Source: Halanaerobiales bacterium | GTDB taxonomy: Bacteria; Bacillota; Halanaerobiia; Halanaerobiales; JADQBU01 | Length of the DNA stretch: 9,863 nt | Direction: 5' to 3' | Assembly (NCBI GenBank): GCA_016278435.1 | Contig: JADQBU010000435.1 | Coordinates: 1-9,863 of the forward strand | Shown: positions 1 to 6,264 of the stretch, one piece after another | Layout of the letters: every line of letters starts with the position of its first letter | How positions within the stretch are numbered: position 1 is the first letter of the stretch | Notes under the pieces: generated by a model | The model's input: only the letters and a program-made list of their open reading frames with translations | Told to the model about the DNA's origin: nothing | The model's database searches: none | Program-made: the position numbers and the translations under genes

Positions 1-1
1 T

Positions 2-361
2 TCCCAGGGTGATTTTCAGACATTTTCTATAGATGACTCAGGGACAGTAACCGGCTCTTATGATAATGGGCAGAATAAAGTGCTGGCTCAGATTGCAATG
101 GCTAATTTCAGCAATCCAGCTGGACTTGTACGTGATGGTGGTGTTTACAGGGTATCTACAAACTCTGGTCAAGCCAGAATTGGTCAGGCCGGTGTTAATG
201 GTATCGGTAAACTGGCACCTTCCACACTGGAAATGTCCAATGTTGACCTGGCTGAGGAATTTACCAAAATGATAACGGCTCAACGGGGATTTCAGGCCAA
301 TTCAAAATTGATTGCAACTTCTGATGAAATGATGCAGCAGCTTGTAAATCTTAAAAGATAA
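2..361 (+). CDS. flgE: Flagellar hook protein FlgE, C-terminal part (5' end outside window)
   Basis: The reading frame is open from base 2 to the TAA at 359-361 and gives the last 119 residues of a hook protein. FlgE polymerises outside the cell into the curved hook that joins the rod to the filament. The C-terminal region carries the hallmark segment NVDLAEEFTKMITAQRGFQA, followed by ANSKLIATSDEMMQQLVNLK. This is the conserved helical Flg_bbr_C domain (D0) that packs in the core of axial proteins. The upstream segment AQIAMANFSNPAGLVRDGG is typical of FlgE rather than of the rod protein FlgG. An internal GTG at 80 is not a real start, because the same frame continues upstream to the window edge with hook-like sequence. 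In related operons flgE follows fliK and flgD and precedes flbD, as it does here. No frameshift is seen. Confidence 0.93.
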   Translation, partial: SQGDFQTFSIDDSGTVTGSYDNGQNKVLAQIAMANFSNPAGLVRDGGVYRVSTNSGQARIGQAGVNGIGKLAPSTLEMSNVDLAEEFTKMITAQRGFQANSKLIATSDEMMQQLVNLKR

Positions 362-384
362 ATTTTTTGGAAGACTGTGAGTGA

Positions 385-413
385 TTGCTTAGACGCGTTT
401 GTTTATTTACTAT
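385..413 (+). promoter_or_regulatory. Candidate sigma-A-like promoter between flgE and flbD
   Basis: TTGCTT at 385-390 and TACTAT at 408-413 are separated by 17 bases in an AT-rich stretch. The first hexamer matches the TTGACA consensus at 3 of 6 positions and the second matches TATAAT at 4 of 6, so this is weak support. It would start a transcript near base 420, just upstream of flbD and the stator genes. No hairpin terminator separates flgE from flbD, so read-through from upstream is expected in any case. A match this loose can arise by chance in AT-rich DNA. Confidence 0.22.
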
Positions 414-464
414 GAGGAGTACAAATAAAAGAGGAGCACCATAAAAGAAGGGGGTTGGCCGGAA

Positions 465-671
465 ATGATTAAAGTTACAAAAATTGGTGGCGATGAGGTT
501 GTTATTAATGTGGATTTAATTGAGACAGTCCGGGCTACCCCCGATACTGTCATTACTTTGACTACAAAAAAGAAGCTGCTTGTCCAGGATACAATAGATG
601 AGATAATTAATAAAGTAATAGCCTATCATAGGAGAGAATTACTGCCTGACCCTGCTGCGGAAGAGGAGTGA
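465..671 (+). CDS. flbD: FlbD/SwrD family flagellar protein
   Basis: This is a 68-residue protein of the small FlbD family (SwrD/YlzI in Bacillus subtilis). SwrD in B. subtilis supports swarming by raising flagellar motor power; its molecular mechanism is not well defined. The family pattern is clear: MIKVTKIGG at the start, then VNVDLIETVRATPDTVITLT, then a basic KKK and a helix ending in KVIAYHRRE. The protein is predicted to be small, soluble and cytosolic, with no membrane segment. The ATG at 465 is preceded by a strong purine-rich site (AAGGGGG, 448-454) ten bases upstream. The C-terminal tail (PDPAAEEE) goes beyond the usual conserved core, and its Glu codons also form the ribosome binding site of motA. 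The gene lies directly upstream of motA and motB, which fits a role tied to stator output. The name flbD is also used for an unrelated Caulobacter regulator; this is not that protein. Confidence 0.93.
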   Translation: MIKVTKIGGDEVVINVDLIETVRATPDTVITLTTKKKLLVQDTIDEIINKVIAYHRRELLPDPAAEEE

Positions 672-675
672 AATT

Positions 676-1473
676 ATGGACTTAGCTACTATAATCGGGG
701 CAATAACTGGAGTAGTTTTAATCGGTGGAGCCGTTTTTCTTGGCGGGAATGTTATTATTTTCTTGAGTGTTCAATCGATTATGATAGTGCTGGGAGGTAC
801 TCTGGCCGGCACTATGGTTAGCTATTCTATTAATGAACTGAAGCGGATACCGGGGCTACTGAGTGTGGCCTTTCAGGATCAGACACTCAAATCAAATGAA
901 ATAATCGAAATTCTTGTAGATCTCGCCGAGAAGGCAAGAAGAGAAGGACTCCTTGCCCTGGAAAAGGATGTAATGGGAATAGATGATTCATATCTGCATC
1001 AGGGTATCCAACTGGTGGTTGATGGTACGGATCCCGAACTCGTAAGAAATATAATGGAAACCAAATTAACCTTTCTGGAAGAAAGACATCAAAAGGGCAG
1101 AAGTATTTTTTCTACCATGGGACAGCTGGCACCGGCCTTTGGTATGATCGGAACCCTGATTGGTTTAATACAGATGCTTAGTAAACTCGATGATCCCAGT
1201 CAACTGGGATCTGGTATGGCGGTTGCTTTGATTACTACCCTTTATGGGGCCTTGCTGGCCAATCTCTTCTTCATTCCCATAGCAGAGAAATTAAAGGTCA
1301 GGAGTGAAGAAGAAATATTATTAAAGGAAGTTATAATCGAAGGTATACTCTCCATCCAGGCCGGTGAGAATCCCAGGATTGTTAGAGAAAAGCTGAATGC
1401 TTTCCTTGCTCAGGATACAGAGGAGGAGCCGGAAACAGAGATGGAGTCTGTGGCGGTGGGCGAAAATGCGTAG
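676..1473 (+). CDS. motA: Flagellar stator protein MotA
   Basis: The 265-residue product is the MotA/PomA subunit of the ion-driven stator complex in the cytoplasmic membrane. With MotB it converts ion flow into torque against FliG. Four membrane segments are visible, at about residues 4-21, 27-50, 148-168 and 179-202, with the usual large cytoplasmic loop between the second and third. In the loop, R88 and E96 occupy the positions of the E. coli charged residues R90 and E98 that interact with the rotor. The third segment contains LAPAFGMIGTLIGL, with the conserved proline at P153 and a threonine seven residues later (T160). The fourth contains MAVALITTLYGALLAN. In proteobacterial Na+ stators (PomA) threonine occupies this position where E. 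coli MotA has alanine, so Na+ use is possible but not proven. The tail is acidic (residues 247-264). The ATG at 676 follows GAGGAG (663-668) at good spacing, four bases after the flbD stop. The 3' end overlaps motB by 8 bases. Confidence 0.96.
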   Translation: MDLATIIGAITGVVLIGGAVFLGGNVIIFLSVQSIMIVLGGTLAGTMVSYSINELKRIPGLLSVAFQDQTLKSNEIIEILVDLAEKARREGLLALEKDVMGIDDSYLHQGIQLVVDGTDPELVRNIMETKLTFLEERHQKGRSIFSTMGQLAPAFGMIGTLIGLIQMLSKLDDPSQLGSGMAVALITTLYGALLANLFFIPIAEKLKVRSEEEILLKEVIIEGILSIQAGENPRIVREKLNAFLAQDTEEEPETEMESVAVGENA

Positions 1474-2197
1474 AAACAGGAGATCAAATAATTCAGATGA
1501 AAGCAATAAAAATAGTTCTCCTGCCTGGATGACTACTTTTGGCGATATGATGACTCTGCTGCTGGTCTTCTTTGTTTTGATTTATTCCTTTTCTGTTATG
1601 GATCTTCAGAAATTTAAAGGGTTTATATCTGCTCTGCAGAACCAGCTCGGAGTTCTTGATGGAGGTAAAACAATTTCCGATGAAAGTAAGTTGACCAGGG
1701 GTTCAAGGGGTACAAATTATAATCAGTCTGAGGTTAATCTAACACGTTTAAAAAACAGAATGCAGACCTTCATAACTGAGAAAGGTCTTGAAGATAAGGT
1801 GCAGATGGAGATTACTGAAAGAGGGCTGGAAATAAGGATGACGGGAGAAATCCTTTATGACCTGGGGGAAGCCCGGATAAAAAAACAGGGACGGGAAGTT
1901 CTGGATGAGATTGCTACATCTATTAAAGATATAAGAAATGATGTCATGGTTGAAGGGCATACCGATAATCTGCCGATAAATAATGAACGTTTTCCTTCAA
2001 ACTGGGAGTTATCTACGACCAGGGCAACAAATGTCATCAGATATTTTATAGAGGAGCATGACATTAAACCATACCGCCTCTCAGCAGCCGGCTATTCAGA
2101 ATTCAGACCACTTTTTGATAATGATACTCCAGAACACCGGGCTAAAAACAGGAGGATTGAAATTGTTGTTAAAAATACCTGGAATCAAACAGGTTAA
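1466..2197 (+). CDS. motB: Flagellar stator protein MotB
   Basis: The 243-residue product anchors the stator to peptidoglycan and carries the ion-binding aspartate. A basic N-terminus (MRRNRR) leads to PAWMTTFGDMMTLLLVFFVL, in which D27 matches the essential ion-binding Asp (D32 of E. coli MotB), and then a single membrane helix at about 27-47. A plug/linker region follows at about 48-110. The OmpA-like peptidoglycan-binding domain spans about 115-236, with the motifs EGHTDNLPI (D167), LSTTRATNV (R186) and AKNRRIEIVV. I chose ATG 1466 because it places the short basic leader directly before the membrane helix, as in the family, and has a GGTGG-like site at 1455-1459. The frame is open further upstream to a codon near 1397, but that would overlap motA by 77 bases and add unrelated basic sequence. 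The 8-base overlap with motA suggests coupled translation, which would suit the fixed MotA:MotB ratio (5:2). Confidence 0.95.
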   Translation: MRRNRRSNNSDESNKNSSPAWMTTFGDMMTLLLVFFVLIYSFSVMDLQKFKGFISALQNQLGVLDGGKTISDESKLTRGSRGTNYNQSEVNLTRLKNRMQTFITEKGLEDKVQMEITERGLEIRMTGEILYDLGEARIKKQGREVLDEIATSIKDIRNDVMVEGHTDNLPINNERFPSNWELSTTRATNVIRYFIEEHDIKPYRLSAAGYSEFRPLFDNDTPEHRAKNRRIEIVVKNTWNQTG

Positions 2198-2202
2198 GCG
2201 CT

Positions 2203-2212
2203 AAAGGGGGAG
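2203..2212 (+). promoter_or_regulatory. Ribosome binding site that fixes the TTG start of fliL
   Basis: AAAGGGGGAG resembles the Shine-Dalgarno consensus AAAGGAGGTG. The core GGGGG (2206-2210) is nine bases before TTG 2220. The first in-frame ATG downstream lies after the membrane helix, so the TTG is the best-supported start. Confidence 0.75.
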
Positions 2213-2219
2213 ATTTATT

Positions 2220-2660
2220 TTGGCTGAACAGGGTAGGAGTTTAATACGGGTAATTGGAATAATAATTATTATAATAATTTTTGCTGCCGGGATAAGTTAT
2301 GGAATAATGAATTACCTTCTTCCGGGAGATGGGAAGGCCGAATCTGTTCAGGAAAAGAAGATAGGACCCACATTTACTCTGGGTGATTTTGTTGTAAATC
2401 TTGGTGGAGGCAGTGGTTATCAGTATATTAAAGCAAGTATTGTTGTTGAGATTAGCAACTCTGATTTATTAAAGGAATTAGAAAAAAGAAATCCTCAGAT
2501 CAGAGATAAGATTATCAGTATTTTAAGGGAACAGAAACTTGAAAATATTGAAGAACCCGGAGCAGATAACATTAAAAATCAGATTAAGGCTGAATTAAAC
2601 CGGATACTAAATAATGGTGATATTACCCGTGTCTGGTTCACCCAGCTGGTAGTTCAGTAA
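2220..2660 (+). CDS. fliL: Flagellar basal body-associated protein FliL
   Basis: The 146-residue protein is FliL, a single-pass inner-membrane protein that surrounds and supports the stator units and affects motor output, mainly under high load or during swarming. After a short N-terminus there is a membrane helix at about residues 10-33 that includes seven consecutive isoleucines (14-20). The conserved extracytoplasmic domain follows: GPTFTLGDFVVNLGG, YIKASIVVEIS, then NPQIRDKIISILREQ and a C-terminal GDITRVWFTQLVVQ, which matches the family's ...V.FT..VVQ ending. Translation most likely begins at TTG 2220, which has a strong ribosome binding site and correctly places the membrane helix. The 22-base gap from motB and its position between the stator and switch genes agree with related operons, where fliL usually precedes fliM. 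Confidence 0.94.
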   Translation: MAEQGRSLIRVIGIIIIIIIFAAGISYGIMNYLLPGDGKAESVQEKKIGPTFTLGDFVVNLGGGSGYQYIKASIVVEISNSDLLKELEKRNPQIRDKIISILREQKLENIEEPGADNIKNQIKAELNRILNNGDITRVWFTQLVVQ

Positions 2661-2672
2661 GGAGAGGTATAT

Positions 2673-3674
2673 ATGTCTGATATCTTAAGTCAAAATGAAA
2701 TAGATTCTTTATTAACGGCCCTTTCTTCCGGAGATGTGGATATGGAGAAAATGAAGAAACAGGATGAAGAAAAAGAGATCAAGGTTTATGATTTTCGCCG
2801 GCCCAGCAAACTTTCCAAGGAGCAGTTGAGAACCCTTGAGATGATTTTTGAAAATTATGCCCGCCTCCTGACTACAATTCTTTCGGCTAGATTAAGAAGT
2901 ATGGTTGATTTTGAGGTCGCTTCAATAGAACAAGTATCCTATGATGAGTTTATCAGGTCCCTGCCAGAGCCGACTATTATTGGAATTTCAGAAATGGAAC
3001 CCTTAAAGGGCAGCTTTATTTTTGAGATAAGCCCTGGTATTGGTTTTACGATTATTGACAGGTTATTTGGTGGGATGGGTAAGCCGATCAAAGAGATTAG
3101 ACCTTTTACTGATATAGAAAAAGTGGTCTTAACCAAGGTAATCAGCTGGTTTTTACGGGGACTTCCCGAAGCCTGGGAAAATATCATTAAGATTATACCA
3201 CGGGTACAGGAGATTGAATCAAATCCTCAGTTTTCACAGATAGTACCCAATAATGATATGACTGTAATCATTACACTTTCTGCTAAAATTTCTGGAAGTG
3301 AAGGATTGATTAATATCTGTATACCTTACATTGTTCTGGAACCGATTGTATCCCGTTTAAATGCTCAACAGTGGTTTTCAAATACGAGGGGAGAGCAGAC
3401 TGCAAAACATTTAAGCAGCTTGAAAAAGAGGATTAAAAAGGCTTCTCTGAGTATTTTTGCTGAACTGGGCAGGGCCCAGCTAACGGTTACAGACCTCTTA
3501 TACCTGGAACCAGGTGATGTTGTTAAACTTGACAAGAACACCAGTGAGAAGATAGAAATCCGGATTGGCGAAAGAGTAAAATATAAAGGTGTTGCTGGAA
3601 CCAAAAATAATAATAGAGCGATTAAAATTACAGATGTAGTCACCTATGAAGAGGAAGGTGAAGAAGATGAGTGA
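2673..3674 (+). CDS. fliM: Flagellar motor switch protein FliM
   Basis: The 333-residue product is FliM, the C-ring protein that binds phosphorylated CheY and sets the direction of rotation. The N-terminal peptide LSQNEIDSLLTAL (residues 5-17) is the CheY-P binding motif. A linker follows, then the CheC-like middle domain at about 45-235. This domain contains VYDFRRPSKLSKEQLRTLE at its start and the GGMG motif in LFGGMGKP (residues 133-136), which contacts FliG. Residues about 253-325 form the C-terminal SpoA/FliN-like domain (LTVTDLLYLEPGDVVKLDK) that joins the lower C-ring. The ATG at 2673 follows AAGGAGAGG (2659-2667). The acidic tail EEEGEEDE is encoded by GA-rich codons that also supply the ribosome binding site of fliY, and the two genes overlap by 8 bases. 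Length and domain order are normal for the family. Confidence 0.97.
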   Translation: MSDILSQNEIDSLLTALSSGDVDMEKMKKQDEEKEIKVYDFRRPSKLSKEQLRTLEMIFENYARLLTTILSARLRSMVDFEVASIEQVSYDEFIRSLPEPTIIGISEMEPLKGSFIFEISPGIGFTIIDRLFGGMGKPIKEIRPFTDIEKVVLTKVISWFLRGLPEAWENIIKIIPRVQEIESNPQFSQIVPNNDMTVIITLSAKISGSEGLINICIPYIVLEPIVSRLNAQQWFSNTRGEQTAKHLSSLKKRIKKASLSIFAELGRAQLTVTDLLYLEPGDVVKLDKNTSEKIEIRIGERVKYKGVAGTKNNNRAIKITDVVTYEEEGEEDE

Positions 3675-4812
3675 TGGGAACATTTTATCCCAGGAAGAAG
3701 TAGATGCCCTGATGAATACGAATGATGAAGATGAATTACTTACAGAAGAAGAAATCGACGTTCTGGGGGAGGTTGGTAATATTGCCATGGGTTCAGCAGC
3801 AACTGCCCTCTATACACTACTGGACCAGCAGGTTGAAATTACTGCTCCGGAAGTAGAAATAATTAATTTTGAAGAGTTAACAGAAGAGTATAAACGCCCC
3901 TGTGTCCTGGTTAAGGTCGATTATATCTCCGGTCTGGAAGGTATGAATTTATTGATTATTGAGGAAAAGGATGCAGCGGTTATATCTGATTTGATGATGG
4001 GGGGAGACGGCCATACAGTCGATGATTTTGAACTGGATGAAATTCATTTGAGTGCTGTGGGTGAAGCTATGAACCAGATGATGGGTTCTGCTTCAACGGC
4101 CATGTCCAGTATTATTGATGAGATAGTTAATATATCACCTCCGATACCGGAATATATCGATTTAAACACAGCGATAGAAGCTGGAGATGAATATTTCGGG
4201 AAAGATGAAGAAATTGTATCTATTTCCTTTCAGTTAAAGGTGGGAGATCTAATAGATAGCAGTTTTAAACAGTTATCGAGGCTTGACTTTACAAAACAGC
4301 TAGTAAAATCCTTGACAGAAGATGATTCTGGGGGATTGACAGCAAAAGATGGTAATTCCCGCCAGGACGAGGTCGCTGCAGTCAGAGAAGAAAAAATAAA
4401 GGATAAGGAGAGGAGTCAAAAAGAAGTATCTGCCAGCGAAACTAATGTTTCTACAGCTGAAGCCGCTCCATCCAGTAAAAAGGTAACGAAAGATGAAGTT
4501 GGGGTTAAAACAGCCCAGTTTCCCGATTTTGATAATGGAGATATTAAACCCTTACCACAGAATATGGAATTAATCAAAGATGTACCCCTGGAAGTTGCTG
4601 TCCGGCTTGGTGAAACCAGGATGACGATCGAAGAGATTCTGGAACTGGGGGAAGGATCGATAATTGAGCTCGATAAACTGGCTGGAGAACCTGTAGATTT
4701 ATATGTTAATGGAAAACTTGTGGCTAAAGGTGAAGTTGTGGTAATCGATGAGAATTTTGGATTCCGGGTTAAGGATATTATAAGTCCTGTTGACAGAATA
4801 AATAAGATATAA
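3667..4812 (+). CDS. fliY: Flagellar motor switch phosphatase FliY (CheC-FliN fusion)
   Basis: The 381-residue protein is FliY, which replaces FliN in the C-ring of many Firmicutes and dephosphorylates CheY-P. The N-terminus ILSQEEVDALMN resembles the CheY-P binding peptide of FliM. The CheC-like domain (about 25-200) has two complete phosphatase signatures of the form [DS]xxxExxN-x22-P. The first has D31, E35, N38 and P61; the second has S129, E133, N136 and P159. A charged, low-complexity linker covers about 216-283. The C-terminal FliN/SpoA domain (about 300-378) contains VPLEVAVRLGETRMTIEEIL and LGEGSIIELDKLAGEPVDLY. I chose ATG 3667, with AGGAAGGTG (3652-3660) upstream. Starting at ATG 3646 would add seven basic residues (MKRKVKK) inside the fliM tail and has no ribosome binding site. 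In Bacillus cheY follows this gene; here fliO follows after 16 bases. Confidence 0.96.
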   Translation: MSDGNILSQEEVDALMNTNDEDELLTEEEIDVLGEVGNIAMGSAATALYTLLDQQVEITAPEVEIINFEELTEEYKRPCVLVKVDYISGLEGMNLLIIEEKDAAVISDLMMGGDGHTVDDFELDEIHLSAVGEAMNQMMGSASTAMSSIIDEIVNISPPIPEYIDLNTAIEAGDEYFGKDEEIVSISFQLKVGDLIDSSFKQLSRLDFTKQLVKSLTEDDSGGLTAKDGNSRQDEVAAVREEKIKDKERSQKEVSASETNVSTAEAAPSSKKVTKDEVGVKTAQFPDFDNGDIKPLPQNMELIKDVPLEVAVRLGETRMTIEEILELGEGSIIELDKLAGEPVDLYVNGKLVAKGEVVVIDENFGFRVKDIISPVDRINKI

Positions 4813-4828
4813 AAGAGGAGATTTAAGT

Positions 4829-5161
4829 ATGAGTTATGGCTGGGAGATTGCCCGTATAATATTTTATTTATTACTAATTATTGGATTGATTTACTTATTA
4901 AATTATTTTCTGCGCAAGGGGATATTCCAGCAGAAAACGGGACAGCATATGCAGATTATAGAACAGCTTTATATTGCTCCTAAAAAAAGCCTGAGCCTGG
5001 TACTTGTTAATGATCGAATCTTCCTGCTGGGGGTTTCCGATGAATCCATTAATAAGCTGAATGAGTGGTCCCGGGAAGAGTTCAGGGTTATTGAGAAAAC
5101 TACAGATAAAAATTTTAAGGATTATTTACTGAAGATGCTTGGTGGTAAAGATGATAAATAG
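4829..5161 (+). CDS. fliO: Flagellar export apparatus assembly protein FliO
   Basis: This 110-residue product is identified as FliO (called FliZ in some Gram-positives), a membrane factor that helps stabilise and assemble the FliP ring. It has a short N-terminus and one membrane helix at about residues 5-27. A basic turn (LRKGIFQQK) follows, then a small cytoplasmic domain with IIEQLYIAPKKSLSLVLVND and FLLGVSDESINKL, the family's conserved pattern. FliO proteins diverge strongly, so the call rests on this pattern together with the position directly upstream of fliP. The ATG at 4829 is eight bases after GAGGAG (4815-4820). The last 11 bases overlap the chosen fliP start. Confidence 0.9.
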   Translation: MSYGWEIARIIFYLLLIIGLIYLLNYFLRKGIFQQKTGQHMQIIEQLYIAPKKSLSLVLVNDRIFLLGVSDESINKLNEWSREEFRVIEKTTDKNFKDYLLKMLGGKDDK

Positions 5162-5927
5162 AAAAGCCTTGATTATATTTGTTTTATTAATTATTTTATT
5201 TATTAATATTGTGCCAGCTTCAGCCCAGACCCAGAATTTCCAGCTGCCAGATATAAGTCTCAATATTAATTCCGGGACAGCAGATGATAATAACCAGGGT
5301 GACCTGGTTCTATCACTAAGGATTTTACTGCTGTTAACAGTTCTGTCTCTGGCACCGGCAATTTTAATTATGGTCACATCTTTTACCAGGATAGTGATTG
5401 TTCTATCCCTGATCAGGAATGCCCTGGCGACCAGGACTATGCCCCCGAATCAGATTATTATCGGACTTTCTATCTTCTTAACTGTTTTTATAATGTTTCC
5501 AGTCTGGCAGCAGATAAACACTGATGCCGTTCAACCCTATCTGGCCGGGGAGGTAAATACAGAAGAGGCCTATAGCCGTGGTATATTACCACTGAGGAAT
5601 TTTATGCTGAAACAGACCAGAGAGAAGGATCTTTCATTATTTGTTGAGATGTCGGAGATGGAAAGACCGAGGAACAGGGATGATATACCTACATATGTTT
5701 TGATTCCGGCTTTTGTTATCAGTGAATTAAAGATAGCTTTTCAAATTGGATTTATAATATATATACCGTTTCTGATGATTGATATGGTTGTAGCCAGTAT
5801 ATTAATGTCTATGGGTATGTTGATGTTACCTCCGGTTATGATTTCTCTGCCTTTTAAGATATTACTATTTGTTCTGGTAGACGGCTGGTATCTGGTGATT
5901 GAATCATTAATAAAGACATTCAATTAG
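5151..5927 (+). CDS. fliP: Flagellar type III export gate protein FliP
   Basis: The 258-residue protein is FliP, five copies of which form most of the export channel with FliQ and FliR. It begins with a cleavable signal peptide (MINRKALIIFVLLIILFINI, then VPASAQ, likely cut after A25). A short extracytoplasmic part follows, then membrane helices at about 52-75, 80-90 with 100-120, 182-215 and 218-250. Typical motifs are MVTSFTRIVIVLSLIRNAL (74-92) and IPAFVISELKIAFQIGF (185-201), which fits the FliP family signature. The late MLMLPPVMISLPFKILLFVL is also characteristic. I chose ATG 5151, with GGTGG at 5141-5145; in-frame TTG 5139 and GTG 5142 are possible but would only add MVVK and lack a site. 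The start overlaps the end of fliO by 11 bases. Confidence 0.96.
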   Translation: MINRKALIIFVLLIILFINIVPASAQTQNFQLPDISLNINSGTADDNNQGDLVLSLRILLLLTVLSLAPAILIMVTSFTRIVIVLSLIRNALATRTMPPNQIIIGLSIFLTVFIMFPVWQQINTDAVQPYLAGEVNTEEAYSRGILPLRNFMLKQTREKDLSLFVEMSEMERPRNRDDIPTYVLIPAFVISELKIAFQIGFIIYIPFLMIDMVVASILMSMGMLMLPPVMISLPFKILLFVLVDGWYLVIESLIKTFN

Positions 5928-5984
5928 TTACTAATGGAATACAGAAACACATTTTATTCAATAAAAGGTAAGAAGGTGAGTTCT

Positions 5985-6254
5985 ATGGAACAGACGGTTA
6001 TCATTGATATAAGTCGAAAAGCACTATACAAGGTCCTGTTGATAGTAATACCAGTTCTGGGGTCTGGTTTATTGACAGGTTTGGTTGTTGCTATTTTACA
6101 GGCAACCACTCAGATTCAGGAACAAACACTGGCCTTTATTCCCAAGATACTGGCAGTCCTGATTGCCATCGGGGTTTTTGGTCCCTGGATGATCTCTACA
6201 ATGACAGATTTTGTCCAGAATCTCTTTACAAGTATCCCCCAGTATATAGGTTAG
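5985..6254 (+). CDS. fliQ: Flagellar type III export gate protein FliQ
   Basis: The 89-residue protein is FliQ, a two-helix membrane hairpin of the export gate, present as four copies around FliP and FliR. Membrane segments lie at about residues 15-37 and 50-72. The family hallmark ILQATTQIQEQTLAFIPKIL lies between them and runs into the second. I chose ATG 5985 because AGAAGGTGAG (5971-5980) sits just upstream and the result has the normal family length. The frame is open further upstream to ATG 5934, which would add 17 residues not seen in FliQ and lacks a ribosome binding site. The 57-base gap after fliP is the longest within the export-gate block, and no terminator or promoter stands out in it. 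Confidence 0.95.
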   Translation: MEQTVIIDISRKALYKVLLIVIPVLGSGLLTGLVVAILQATTQIQEQTLAFIPKILAVLIAIGVFGPWMISTMTDFVQNLFTSIPQYIG

Positions 6255-6264
6255 GAAAAGTATA

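Noticed and set aside
60..272. 70-residue + strand frame overlapping the flgE end
   Set aside because: It is out of frame with a clearly conserved FlgE C-terminus and has no homology I recognise.
362..464. Terminator or riboswitch between flgE and flbD
   Set aside because: I could find no GC-rich stem followed by a T run and no recognisable riboswitch core; the T run at 363-368 has no stem before it.
1397..1465. Upstream extension of motB by 23 residues
   Set aside because: It overlaps the motA end, encodes an arginine- and tryptophan-rich stretch unlike any MotB, and lacks a ribosome binding site; ATG 1466 gives the normal N-terminus.
2259..2272. Perfect AT palindrome as a possible operator or hairpin
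   Set aside because: It is fully explained by seven consecutive isoleucine codons in the FliL membrane helix.
3646..3666. Upstream ATG for fliY adding MKRKVKK
   Set aside because: There is no Shine-Dalgarno sequence before it and these residues are a frame-shifted reading of the FliM acidic tail; ATG 3667 has a strong site and a normal FliY start.
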